Source: Corynebacterium sp. 74A
Lineage (GTDB): Bacteria > Actinomycetota > Actinomycetes > Mycobacteriales > Mycobacteriaceae
Length of the DNA stretch: 64,000 nt
Assembly: GCF_008930665.1 (NCBI RefSeq)
Contig: NZ_PQMG01000001.1
Span: 496,001-560,000, forward strand
Direction: 5' to 3'
The notes below the pieces were generated by a model. That model saw only the letters and a list, made by a program, of their open reading frames with translations, made no database searches and had not been told where the DNA came from. Below are positions 1-9,159 of the stretch, piece after piece. Position numbers and translations under genes: made by a program. Numbering within the stretch: the stretch's first letter is position 1; every line of letters begins with the position of its first letter.

Positions 1-3000
1 CTGGGTCCGGAGCATGCGCGTCGCGCTTATCGACGCTATGTTCCCCGTGGTCGAGGTGGTCTGCGAAGGTCCGTACCGTTGGATAATCGAGAAGATCGCG
101 CAGCCGGGCGTGTATGCCGTGCCGCTGTTGCAACAACGAGAGCACTCGGGTCGCGAGGAGCGAGTGCCCGCCCGCGGCGAAGAAATCGGTGTCAAGATTG
201 AGGTCACGTGCACCTAGAACCTCCGCCCACACTTCTGCTACTGCGCGTTGCTGAGTTGTCCATAGTGCAGCTTCTTCTTGCTGCTCCATGCACGCTGGCG
301 TGGTCGATCGACGCGTGACCAACGTGCGGGAACGAGCGTTGAGCTCACCAGTGGATAGCGCGAAGTGTAATCCGGTGTCAGACGTACTTTCTTCCCGCAC
401 AACCTTGTCAATGACATTCAAAGCATCATCGATATCGATAGCGTGACGCAAAGAGACTTCCGAGGCAGCGGTGTTTTCCTCTTCACTTCCCAACCGGAAA
501 CGATCGAAGTCGATCACCGTCCATCCTCGGGCGGTAGCACAGGTATCAATGAAGGCACTGGCAGCAACATATCCACCTAGCCCGAAACCACCGATAGTTA
601 CTGCTGCAGAGGACATCACGAGGACACGTGGGCTGCTGCCGCTGTCTTGAATGGCTGTGGCCAAACACTCCAGACCTGCAATCTTGGCCGACATGACGCG
701 GCTGAGCCCGTCCTCATCCATCTCTTCAAAGGTGAGCAGATCAATCTCCGCCGGAGCGAAAATGCACACGTCGTAATCTTCGTGGGCCAATATCTCCTGC
801 ACCTTGGCTTCATCGGTGACATCTGCGGCTTCCCACCGCAGCTCCCCGGCAGCGATCGCCGCGGCCAGCCGAGCTTGATGCCCCTGTGCCGTCGGCGCCG
901 TACGCGAGCACACCGTTACCTCGTGGCCGTGGCCGAGTAGGTGCAGACACACGTTGCTACCGACACGGCCTGTGCCACCAAGCACTAAGACCTGCAGCGC
1001 CGGGGCCGACGCTGCAGCGCCGTCGGTGTGCGTGTCCTTGTGCAGCACAGCATCCAACGCTGGATTATCTTCGGCACTAACCCAGCTTCGTTGGAGCAGC
1101 ACACCACCGCGCTGCGCATAGTGGAATCCACCGCCCGCGCTGCGGTTGAGCATCCTCGCGAGAAGATGTGGGTGTGCCTGGGTTCCCAGCGGTTCCTCGA
1201 GATCCACGGTGGCCCAGGCGATCCCGCCATGCTCCTGAGCGAATACTCGAGCGGCCGCTATCGTGGCCGCGCGATGAGCTTCGGGGCTATCTGCGGAAGT
1301 GACTGCGGCGCTGGCGTGAGAGACAACGAGCAGCGCTGGACCACTCTGCTGAGACTCTGACGGCTGGCTCCATAGCTTGTGCAGCTCAACGTAGGCCATT
1401 AGCTCCGCTCGCACCCGATCGAGTGCGGGCGCAGTCTTCTGCGTGGACAGCAGCGTTGGGAAGAACACCACACCATCGAGGTCGGCCCACGATGCGTGGT
1501 CCTGTGCACCATAGTCCACCCACTGCACACTCGGATCGAGTGTGGCAGCCTGGTGGCGAGCCTCAGGGGGCCAATAAGCGAACACGTACGAGCGTTCGGT
1601 GTCCCCAGCCTCGGGCGTATCGACCAAGCAGTACTTGGGAATTTGGGCCTGAACCGTGCGCGATCGGCGGCTGGCCTGGGTGCTGCTGTGGCTCGGTTTC
1701 ACCGTCGGGGTGCGTCGATAAGAAAACCCCATCTCTGCCACTAAGTGGGGAGCAAAGCCCTCGTCTGTGACGAGTTCGGAGGCTGCAGAGTCGCGGCCGG
1801 CCGCCCACACATGTCCGCGCACCAGCTGGTGTGGAGTAATACCTGGGTTCTGCTGTGCTGGGGCAAGACTGAGACTCGCCTTGCAGATGGGCCTCCGGGC
1901 GACCATTTTCGCAAGCCCCAAACCGGGCCCGATATGGCAGGCGAGTACACCGTCATATCCTTGGCGCTCGAGTGCGTCGATGGCTGTGTCCACCGCCGCA
2001 TCGAAACGCACCGGCTGGCGCAAATGCTGCACCCAATACTCGGGGTCAATCTTCTCCCCAGCACCGTGGACCTGCGTGTCGAGACAGCTCACCATGGTTC
2101 CTTGCCCAGTGGGTGATCCGACAGTGGTGGCTACCTCGCGAAACGCCGCCAGTTCTCCTTCGATGAGCCGAGAATGGCTGGCTGCCGCAATACCGACATT
2201 TCGGGTCGTTGCGCCCGCTTCTTCCACAGCGTGTCGAAGCACAGCGATGTCCCGACGCGGCCCACTCAGCACCACGGCATTGGGCGCATTGATTGCAGCA
2301 ATATCGCAGGCCTGAAACGCTGCACGAACAGAAGCGTCGGTGGCGGAGTCACGACAGAGTTCCTCTAGGGCTGTCGCGCCCAGCCCCACGCTGAGCATCT
2401 CTCCTTCTGGTGCGTTCTCCATTGCTTGTGCACGGGCGCACACCAGTGAAACGGCGTCATCAACCGAGAGCGTGCCTGCGATCGTTGCCGCAGCATACTC
2501 GCCGGCACTATGACCAAGCATCACGTCCGGCATGATCCCTTCCGCCTGTGCGGCACGGGCAAGCGAGACGCTGTAGGCGTAGAGAGAAGACAAGAGGAGA
2601 AGGGGTGCAACAGGCTCATGTTGGGCCTGCTCGGCAGCAACGTCCTCGGTCAAAAATGCGAGACAATCTGTGCCGGTTTTTTCGTGAAAGCGCTGGCACA
2701 AGTCATGCAGGTGCGTCCAGAATTCTTGCTCACCGGCATGCCCTAGCTCGGCACGATGCAGCCCCGCTGCAGCTCCCCGCAGTGGCACACCAGCACCGGG
2801 GAATACCCACAGTAGGGCGGGGTTATTCCCACTATCGACAACGGTGGGCTCGGCGATGGCATCGTCGTGTGTATCGGATGCACGTGCACGCAGCTGGGAA
2901 AGGGAATAGACCGCCCGATAGCGTCGCTGCAATCGATGCACGGCCAGCATCCCAGCGAGTTGATGGCTGCAATCAGGATGAGTAGCGAGAGTGATTCCAA

Positions 3001-4420
3001 CACGCCGCGCCATGTCTCGCACGCTGTCTGCGGTATGCGAACTGAGCAAAAATAGAGGATCTTCCTGCGGTTTCAGAGAAACACTGTCCCGCTCCGCCTC
3101 AGTGTTTTGCACCGGCGTGCAGCGCTCATCATATCCGGCGATAACGTGGCAATTCACGCCCCCGATGCCCAGTGCACTTACTCCTGCCCACCGTTGCGCT
3201 GCATCCCACGTACGCGGGGAAGAAAGGAGCTTAAGGTTCTGTGTGCGCGCAAGCGATGGGTGTGGCGAATTCGCGGTGTGCGCAGGCGGCTGAATACCAG
3301 TAGCCGCGGCCTGAATCGAAGCAATGAGGCTAGCGATGCCCGCTGCACTATCAGTGTGACCAATGTGGGCTTTGATCGAACATAGAGGGAGGTCATCGTC
3401 GTGACGTTGCCCGTATGCTTGGGAAAAGGCCGCAATCTCTACGTCGTCGCCTAACACCGTAGCTGTGCCGTGACCGTGCAACAGCCCAATATCTTGTGTT
3501 TCAAGACCGGAGACTGCCAAAGCTTCTTCAATGGCGGCGACGTGCCCTTCTACTGATGGGGCGCTAAAGCTGGCTCGGCCATACCTACCATCATTAGATA
3601 CAGCGGAGCCTGCGATCATTCCCAGCACGGGCTGGTTCGCACGCAGCGCGTCTGTCGTTCGCCGCAATACGATAACGCCCGCGCCTTGGGTGAACACGGT
3701 TCCATCGGCGTCACTGCCATAGGAGTGGGTAAAGCCAGACGGCGAGTATGGCCCATCAGGAACAGCGACATAGCCGCCCAGATGCGCCCCCACGTCTTTC
3801 AGGCTCACGCCAACGACGATGGCGGTATCACACTCATGCACGTGCAAGCTATTGAAGGCTTGATGAACAGCCACCAAAGACGATGCACACGTTGCGCCGA
3901 TACTCATCGTTGGACCAGTGAGGTTGTACCGGTACGCAATGCGTAGAGGCAGATAATCCGCAACGTTGCGGGAGTGCAGATCGAGGCTGCGGACAGGATC
4001 CGTGCCGCCCCTCGGATCGAAATCATCAGAAAGGTTGTCGTGGAGATATACCGATTCTGCGCAGGAAGAAAAAACACCGGTAACTCCCCACTCTTCTTCC
4101 CCTGTAAAACCGGCAAGATCAAGCGCTTCACCAACCAATTCCATCGCCAGCAGCATTTGCGGGTCAGTAGACTGCGCGGCGCTCTCACTCAATCCGAGTG
4201 CCTCAACATCGAATGCGTCCATGTGGCTGAGATCGCCGACGACGGGAACAAAATGCGGATGGCGATGTAGTGCGGAGGCACCTGCGTCCTGCGACGGTGT
4301 GCGGCGACCATAGCCGAATTCACCGTCTACTTGGAGGCCAAGGAGTTGCGCTGGGGTGTCGGCACCGGGGTACCTGCACGTCATAGATACGACGGCGATA
4401 GCGGGGTTAGCCCGAGTCAC
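1..4420 (-). CDS. Modular polyketide synthase KS-AT-KR-ACP, HMWP1/Irp1-like (3' end beyond window)
   Basis: The reading frame is open without interruption from a GTG at 4420 to the left edge, giving 1473 codons. Domains in order: ketosynthase with active-site Cys about residue 178 (ATCASSLVA) and both His motifs (HGHGTATVLGD and KAHIGHTDSAAG); acyltransferase with GHSAGEYAAA, Ser about 638; a long linker; ketoreductase with nucleotide motif GGTGRVGSN about 1148 and catalytic Tyr about 1284 (GGYVAASAF); carrier protein with GGHSLLA, Ser about 1420. The AT specificity tetrad reads AASH, which fits neither the malonyl (HAFH) nor the methylmalonyl (YASH) pattern well. HMWP1 of yersiniabactin has KS-AT-MT-KR-ACP first. 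Here no methyltransferase lies between AT and KR, but one is encoded just upstream. GTG overlaps the stop of that gene (GTGA), implying translational coupling. Cyclisation and thioesterase domains, if present, lie outside the window. Confidence 0.9.
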   Translation of the reverse strand, partial: MTRANPAIAVVSMTCRYPGADTPAQLLGLQVDGEFGYGRRTPSQDAGASALHRHPHFVPVVGDLSHMDAFDVEALGLSESAAQSTDPQMLLAMELVGEALDLAGFTGEEEWGVTGVFSSCAESVYLHDNLSDDFDPRGGTDPVRSLDLHSRNVADYLPLRIAYRYNLTGPTMSIGATCASSLVAVHQAFNSLHVHECDTAIVVGVSLKDVGAHLGGYVAVPDGPYSPSGFTHSYGSDADGTVFTQGAGVIVLRRTTDALRANQPVLGMIAGSAVSNDGRYGRASFSAPSVEGHVAAIEEALAVSGLETQDIGLLHGHGTATVLGDDVEIAAFSQAYGQRHDDDLPLCSIKAHIGHTDSAAGIASLIASIQAAATGIQPPAHTANSPHPSLARTQNLKLLSSPRTWDAAQRWAGVSALGIGGVNCHVIAGYDERCTPVQNTEAERDSVSLKPQEDPLFLLSSHTADSVRDMARRVGITLATHPDCSHQLAGMLAVHRLQRRYRAVYSLSQLRARASDTHDDAIAEPTVVDSGNNPALLWVFPGAGVPLRGAAAGLHRAELGHAGEQEFWTHLHDLCQRFHEKTGTDCLAFLTEDVAAEQAQHEPVAPLLLLSSLYAYSVSLARAAQAEGIMPDVMLGHSAGEYAAATIAGTLSVDDAVSLVCARAQAMENAPEGEMLSVGLGATALEELCRDSATDASVRAAFQACDIAAINAPNAVVLSGPRRDIAVLRHAVEEAGATTRNVGIAAASHSRLIEGELAAFREVATTVGSPTGQGTMVSCLDTQVHGAGEKIDPEYWVQHLRQPVRFDAAVDTAIDALERQGYDGVLACHIGPGLGLAKMVARRPICKASLSLAPAQQNPGITPHQLVRGHVWAAGRDSAASELVTDEGFAPHLVAEMGFSYRRTPTVKPSHSSTQASRRSRTVQAQIPKYCLVDTPEAGDTERSYVFAYWPPEARHQAATLDPSVQWVDYGAQDHASWADLDGVVFFPTLLSTQKTAPALDRVRAELMAYVELHKLWSQPSESQQSGPALLVVSHASAAVTSADSPEAHRAATIAAARVFAQEHGGIAWATVDLEEPLGTQAHPHLLARMLNRSAGGGFHYAQRGGVLLQRSWVSAEDNPALDAVLHKDTHTDGAAASAPALQVLVLGGTGRVGSNVCLHLLGHGHEVTVCSRTAPTAQGHQARLAAAIAAGELRWEAADVTDEAKVQEILAHEDYDVCIFAPAEIDLLTFEEMDEDGLSRVMSAKIAGLECLATAIQDSGSSPRVLVMSSAAVTIGGFGLGGYVAASAFIDTCATARGWTVIDFDRFRLGSEEENTAASEVSLRHAIDIDDALNVIDKVVREESTSDTGLHFALSTGELNARSRTLVTRRSTTPACMEQQEEAALWTTQQRAVAEVWAEVLGARDLNLDTDFFAAGGHSLLATRVLSLLQQRHGIHARLRDLLDYPTVRTFADHLDHGEHSVDKRDAHAPDP

Positions 4421-5541
4421 GAGACTGATTCCTCCTTGATGAGCTCTAGGCTGAATTGGTCCAGCCATTCCAGGGGGTGGTGTTTTTCTGGGTACCGGCT
4501 TTTAACGGTGAGACCCGCTGCCGTGGCTGCCTCTACCCATTCCTCACGGTTGAGAAAAATGCGTCCGCTGCTTCCGCGGGCATCCTGAAATTCTTGGCGC
4601 GGCCCATTCGGATCTGGCGCCATCAGAAACCTCATCGAGATCTGCAGGGGAAGATGTTCTGTTCCTGTCTCGATGAGATACATGCTCCCTTTCGGCCGCA
4701 GTTGTGCGGACAACTCCGAGAGCAGTTGCACAGGCCTCAGTGCGTTATGGGCAACGTTTCCACAGGCGATTACATCGAACCCCGAGCCTGAATGGAGGGA
4801 ATCCAAAGCCTCACCAGGGGCATCATTGATATCGACGATGCCGAAGTTCATACCGGGACGTCCTGCGTAGCGCAGCTTTGCACGATGCAGGAACCACCGC
4901 GAGACGTCGCTAAAGGTGTAGTCCACGTGTGTGTTCCGGAGAGCATCAAGAACTGGGTCAGTGAGCGCGCCTGTACCCGCGCCTATCTCTGCCACGGCGA
5001 GCCTGGATGGGCAGCGCGCTGCGCGGGCAGCAAGCTGGGTCGCCACGTTGGTATTGATGGCACTACTGATCGGGTTGTTCTGATACATAGCCGACGCGGC
5101 ACTGAGTGCATCGTTGTCGAAAAGTATCTGTCGCACGGTGTTTTCTCCCACAATGAGCGACTCGAGTTCGGCATCACAGGTGGAGAAAAATGCGTCAAGA
5201 TTTTTTTGATTGTCGATGGTGCTCTCGTCCCACCCAGCTTCGGAAAGTAGCTCCTCGCCACGCACGCGGACTTCGGCCCACGAACATGACTGGGGCACGT
5301 CACCGGCGTCCTGAGCAAGCAATTCCCTCCATCGTTTCTGCTGGGCGTCGGGGTTCGAGGTAATGCTTTCCCAGCGGCGCAGAATCGGTGTGAGATGCGC
5401 CGGTACGTGAGCGTGATCGACATTCCTCAGCACTCGAGATATCGAGTCATATGCGGCCTGCTCTCGGTAGACATGGTGCACTTTTAACGCGTGGACGCGC
5501 CCGGCTGTGAGATCAGGGGAGACTGGATCCATACTGGTCAT
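4417..5541 (-). CDS. Stand-alone SAM-dependent C-methyltransferase of the PKS/NRPS type
   Basis: 374 residues. The SAM-binding motif I is at residues 185-191 (EIGAGTG), followed by an acidic second strand and the FDVIACGNVAHN region. The N-terminal 150 residues are mostly helical, and the AMYQNNPISSAINTN segment before motif I resembles the entry of integrated polyketide C-methyltransferase domains. In yersiniabactin synthase the equivalent domain is embedded in HMWP1 between AT and KR. Here it is a separate protein whose start ATG overlaps the transporter stop (ATGA) and whose TGA overlaps the GTG of the PKS. Inferred role: methylation of the beta-keto intermediate on the PKS carrier, working in trans. 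It could instead methylate a thiazoline, as the second HMWP1 MT does. The activity is inferred from sequence. Confidence 0.82.
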   Translation of the reverse strand: MTSMDPVSPDLTAGRVHALKVHHVYREQAAYDSISRVLRNVDHAHVPAHLTPILRRWESITSNPDAQQKRWRELLAQDAGDVPQSCSWAEVRVRGEELLSEAGWDESTIDNQKNLDAFFSTCDAELESLIVGENTVRQILFDNDALSAASAMYQNNPISSAINTNVATQLAARAARCPSRLAVAEIGAGTGALTDPVLDALRNTHVDYTFSDVSRWFLHRAKLRYAGRPGMNFGIVDINDAPGEALDSLHSGSGFDVIACGNVAHNALRPVQLLSELSAQLRPKGSMYLIETGTEHLPLQISMRFLMAPDPNGPRQEFQDARGSSGRIFLNREEWVEAATAAGLTVKSRYPEKHHPLEWLDQFSLELIKEESVS

Positions 5542-7304
5542 GACCGGCTATCCCCTCCTCGCTCCGCAGAAGACGAGTGCATCGCTTGGAATGTGGAACA
5601 GCGCGACAGCAGTTCGCTGTAGGTGCCGGCATCGACGATGCGTCCAGAATCCATGACGACGATGCAGTCGGCTGACACGACTGTGCTCAACCGGTGTGCC
5701 GCCATCACAACGGTGGAATCTTGCCGCAGCTGCTCGATGGCCTGCATGATGATCCGCTGCTGGAAGGCGTCGAGCGCGGAGGTGACCTCATCAAGCAACA
5801 CCACGGGTGCTTGTTTGAGTAGAGCGCGGGCGATGGCCACACGCTGTCTTTCTCCACCCGAGAGCCGCTCGCCGCCTTCGCCCACGACGGTGTCAACGCC
5901 ATCCTCAAGATGCCGCGCGAGATCCTCTACCCCGCACATGTCCATGACGTGCTCGATCTCTGCAGCGCTAGCGCTGGGTCGAGCAAGGACAATGTTGTCA
6001 CGAATACTGGTATTGAGCAGGTAGGTGTCCTGAAAAACCACGCTGACGTGAGCGGAAATATCCTCGACGCTCATCCCGCGCACGTCCCGCCCCATAAGGT
6101 GCACTGTTCCGGAATCAACATCCCCGAAGCGTGCCAGCAGGGACAGCAGGGTGGTTTTCCCGGATCCTGACGCGCCGACAACCGCAACCAGACCCGGTCC
6201 GTCGAAGTCCAGGGTGAGGTCATCGACCCCAGAGGTGGAGCTCGGGTAGTACATGCTCGCGTGTTCCAGCGAGAACGCCGCGGGCTTTCCCGTCTCGGGG
6301 TTGATTTTGGGTGGCTGAGCAGCACGCTCAGGGTCCTGCTGTAGTTGTGGGGTAGCGAAGAAATCCAGCAGCCGCTGCACTGCATTCCGGGCCATGCGCA
6401 GCGCTGCTGCGAGTTCAGCGACACCGCGTAGAGGTTCGATACACCTCAACAGCAGCAGAATGTTCAGCACAATTGCTATACCGCTCTGCCCACTGTGAAC
6501 TCCGTGCACAACGGCCACCACCAGGCTCAGCGCAATGGTGAGCTGCACCATGAAGGCGAATACAGTCACGCCTGGCAGGACCAAGCGGATCATGCGTGCG
6601 GTGTCGTCGCGAACGCGATCGAGTGCGGTATCGATGCGCTGCCGGCCGAAGCTTTGGGCAGAAGCCAAGCGCAGAGTCGGTTGCAGGCGAGCAAACTCGA
6701 TCACCGCGCTAGCGGCTAGTTCTTGGGCTTCATGCAAGCGACCGTCGCTGGCGGCCACCATAGCGCGCCCCCATACTGCCGCGCCCCAACAGAAAAGCAA
6801 GAGCACCCAGAGGATCCCTCCAAGGAGGAGATCACGCGATGTCAGCAGCACTGCCAAGGAACACGGCACGATCACCGCTGGAATGAGACGCGGGAGAAGA
6901 TGCGCTGGAATCGACATGGCCTGCATCACGTCCCCCGTGGTCAGAGTCGCGAGATCGCCCCTGCGGTCCGTGCGGAACCAGCCATAAGGAAGCGAGATGA
7001 GAGTGCAGCGCACCCGCTCTAAGAGTCCTTCGGCCAAGGAATATCCTGCGCCCCTACTCGCCATGACGCCCAGACTGGAGACGAGCACCCACACCGCAGC
7101 GAGCAGAAACGCCGGCCACAGCGGAGCGTCCTCGGTCAGTGCCACGGTGGCCATGACTATTGCCGCGACCTCCACCAGGCTGGCAGCGGCTACCACGCCG
7201 ATCGCTATCCCGACGCGGCGGCGATCACGAGCGTCAAGAGAGAGCACCAGTCCGCGAAATGTGGACCGTGCTGCGGCATTCGAATGTGTGCTGTGAGTAC
7301 TCAT
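5538..7304 (-). CDS. ABC half-transporter (exporter fold), YbtP/YbtQ/IrtB-like
   Basis: 588 residues from the chosen ATG at 7304, which overlaps the previous stop as ATGA; an in-frame ATG 24 bases upstream would lie inside the neighbour. The N-terminal half has about six hydrophobic helices. The C-terminal nucleotide-binding domain is complete: Walker A GASGSGKTT, Q-loop VVFQDTYLL, signature LSGGERQRV, Walker B VVLLDEVTSALD with the catalytic Glu, and H-loop AAHRLS. It is encoded directly after a second half-transporter of the same kind, so a heterodimer is likely. In Yersinia (YbtPQ) and mycobacteria (IrtAB) such pairs import ferric siderophore despite an exporter fold. The setting beside PKS and NRPS genes favours siderophore traffic, but direction cannot be read from sequence. 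Confidence 0.88.
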   Translation of the reverse strand: MSTHSTHSNAAARSTFRGLVLSLDARDRRRVGIAIGVVAAASLVEVAAIVMATVALTEDAPLWPAFLLAAVWVLVSSLGVMASRGAGYSLAEGLLERVRCTLISLPYGWFRTDRRGDLATLTTGDVMQAMSIPAHLLPRLIPAVIVPCSLAVLLTSRDLLLGGILWVLLLFCWGAAVWGRAMVAASDGRLHEAQELAASAVIEFARLQPTLRLASAQSFGRQRIDTALDRVRDDTARMIRLVLPGVTVFAFMVQLTIALSLVVAVVHGVHSGQSGIAIVLNILLLLRCIEPLRGVAELAAALRMARNAVQRLLDFFATPQLQQDPERAAQPPKINPETGKPAAFSLEHASMYYPSSTSGVDDLTLDFDGPGLVAVVGASGSGKTTLLSLLARFGDVDSGTVHLMGRDVRGMSVEDISAHVSVVFQDTYLLNTSIRDNIVLARPSASAAEIEHVMDMCGVEDLARHLEDGVDTVVGEGGERLSGGERQRVAIARALLKQAPVVLLDEVTSALDAFQQRIIMQAIEQLRQDSTVVMAAHRLSTVVSADCIVVMDSGRIVDAGTYSELLSRCSTFQAMHSSSAERGGDSRS

Positions 7305-9070
7305 CTCGGACCTACAATCCCCGCACAAAGCTGGCTGAATACCGAGTCGCGCTGGGCGCGTAAGTCCGCCGGACTACCATGTTCGACAATGCTGCCGCGG
7401 TCCATCACCCACACCTGTTGCGCCTGTGTGGCGAAGGTGAGTCGGTGGTCAATCCTGATAATGGTGACTCCTTGTTGGTGGTGTTCTTCCAACCCCTGAT
7501 CGATGCGTCGCTCGCCGAGCACATCAACTGCAGCGGTAGGTTCGTCGAGAATGAGTACGGGCTTTCGCTGGTAGAGAGCGCGGGCGAGAGTGAGCCTTTG
7601 GCGTTCACCGCCACTAAAAGAGGCTTCCCGGCCAAGAATGGTGTGCGTGCCCTCTGGCAGGGCGTATACCCGCTCATCGAGTTGCGCCTGCTGCAGACAG
7701 GAATCGATGCCGGCGCTGAGTGCTTCGCGCCCCATGGTGACGTTGTCTGCGATGCTCGCCTGCAAAATTCCTGGGTGTTGGCCTACGAAGGCGACATGCG
7801 TACCGATTGCTCCCAGCGGTAGTTGCGTAATGCTCACCGCTCCCGAGGGGGCATGGATGATGATGTCGCCCTCATCGAGGGAATACAGCCCCGTGAGGAC
7901 CTGCGCGAGTGTTGATTTTCCGCCTCCAGAAGGTCCAACTATGGCCACGCTTTCCCCGCGATGGATGATCCCGCTTACCCGGTTGAGGACGCGATGCCCC
8001 TGCCGCGAACAACTCACCTCACGCAGCTCGATGGACTCCCAGTCTTCAGGCCACTGGCTGTGTACGCCGTGAGTCTCATCGCGGGGGCTGTCCGTTGCGC
8101 GTTGTCCCAGCGCCGCATCTAAGCGTTGCGCTGCGGCCAGCCCGGCGCTGATGTGTTGTGCGGCATAGGCCAGCGGCAAGATGGGAGCTCCCACCATCGG
8201 CGCGAGCAAGGCGGCATAGGCGATCGCCGCAGTGCCGACGTCGAACAGCAGCCCAGCCCCAATGGCGGTCACAAAAGCGGGAACGGGGCTCAGGAAGATC
8301 TCCGCCGCCGTCATTTTGCGCCCTACATCCATCGCCCATGCGTGGACGAAACGGCTATAGCGGGTCGCAGCCTTCCTGAATTGATCGGCGGATGCCGTCT
8401 GATCATCAACAGTGAAAAAGACTTTCGAGACAGCAACACCTTCCACGGCGGCGACACTTGCACTGTCGAGGGCGGAAACGTGTGCGAAATACTCGTCCAT
8501 CTTCGCCATCGCGGTTCGTCCGTGATGGAGTTGAATGCCGGCCCCGATCAGAGCTGGAACACAGGCGATAAGTCCAGCTTGCGGGGAGAGAACCGCTAGG
8601 GCGATAAGAGCGAATACTGGTGTGAGAATCGAGGCGACTGCGTCGATAAGAGCATGCGCGACGACGTTGTGTAGGGCCCCGACATCATCTGTCAGCATCC
8701 GTTTTACTGCCGCTGAGTCTTTTTCAGCGAACTCGTCCATGGGCTGCCGTTGGAGATAATCTGCGATATCCCCGCGCAGCTCACGCTGGAGAAAAGTATC
8801 GGCTAGGTGACTCACCGTGGTTGCCGCGCCCAGAAAGATCGCTTGGCCGAGGAAACCGAGGATGGCTCCTATCAACAGGGGCCACGGAAGAGACACAGTC
8901 CCGACTTCAGTGACCAGCCATCCAGCCAGTGCCCCGGCGCAGAGCATTCCCGCCACAGCGCTGAACGAGGACAGCGCCTGCAAGACAGAAGCGCACAGGA
9001 GACGGCGACGGATTGGGGCCACGATGCGCACAAAAACTCCATAGTCCACGCGCCCTCCAGAGCTGCTCAT
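7301..9070 (-). CDS. ABC half-transporter (exporter fold), partner of the downstream half-transporter
   Basis: About 589 residues if started at the ATG at 9070, which follows a GGAGGG by 12 bases; an ATG at 9100 has no visible ribosome binding site. The membrane half has about six hydrophobic segments. The ATPase half has Walker A GPSGGGKSTL, signature FSGGERQRL, Walker B LILDEPTAAVD and an H-loop His (RIDHRLT). First gene of the leftward operon 9070 to <1, transcribed away from the NRPS at 9160. With the next gene it probably forms a YbtPQ/IrtAB-type transporter for the siderophore made by this locus. There is no N-terminal siderophore-reductase domain like that of IrtA, so reduction of iron would need another protein. 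Confidence 0.87.
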   Translation of the reverse strand: MSSSGGRVDYGVFVRIVAPIRRRLLCASVLQALSSFSAVAGMLCAGALAGWLVTEVGTVSLPWPLLIGAILGFLGQAIFLGAATTVSHLADTFLQRELRGDIADYLQRQPMDEFAEKDSAAVKRMLTDDVGALHNVVAHALIDAVASILTPVFALIALAVLSPQAGLIACVPALIGAGIQLHHGRTAMAKMDEYFAHVSALDSASVAAVEGVAVSKVFFTVDDQTASADQFRKAATRYSRFVHAWAMDVGRKMTAAEIFLSPVPAFVTAIGAGLLFDVGTAAIAYAALLAPMVGAPILPLAYAAQHISAGLAAAQRLDAALGQRATDSPRDETHGVHSQWPEDWESIELREVSCSRQGHRVLNRVSGIIHRGESVAIVGPSGGGKSTLAQVLTGLYSLDEGDIIIHAPSGAVSITQLPLGAIGTHVAFVGQHPGILQASIADNVTMGREALSAGIDSCLQQAQLDERVYALPEGTHTILGREASFSGGERQRLTLARALYQRKPVLILDEPTAAVDVLGERRIDQGLEEHHQQGVTIIRIDHRLTFATQAQQVWVMDRGSIVEHGSPADLRAQRDSVFSQLCAGIVGPR

Positions 9071-9115
9071 CGTGAATCTTTTCCCTCCATCACGCTTCAT
9101 TGGGAAGAACTTTTA

Positions 9116-9137
9116 ACGAAGCCTAGGCAACCTTCAA
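9116..9137. promoter_or_regulatory. Candidate iron-regulator (DtxR-like) operator in the divergent promoter
   Basis: The 89 bases between the divergent transporter and NRPS genes hold an AT-rich stretch around the palindrome GCCTAGGC at 9121-9128, with partial flanking symmetry (GAAG on one side, CCTTC on the other). Read on the minus strand, about 11 of 19 positions agree with the DtxR consensus TTAGGTTAGCCTAACCTAA. That is a weak match. Iron control is expected for a siderophore locus, so this is a candidate rather than a supported site. Confidence 0.28.
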
Positions 9138-9159
9138 TCTTTAAGGTAGAAATCTAACT

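Noticed and set aside
9139..9157. Second DtxR-like sequence (TTAAGGTAGAAATCTAACT)
   Set aside because: Only the left half resembles the consensus, with no symmetry; it is better viewed as the NRPS ribosome binding region.
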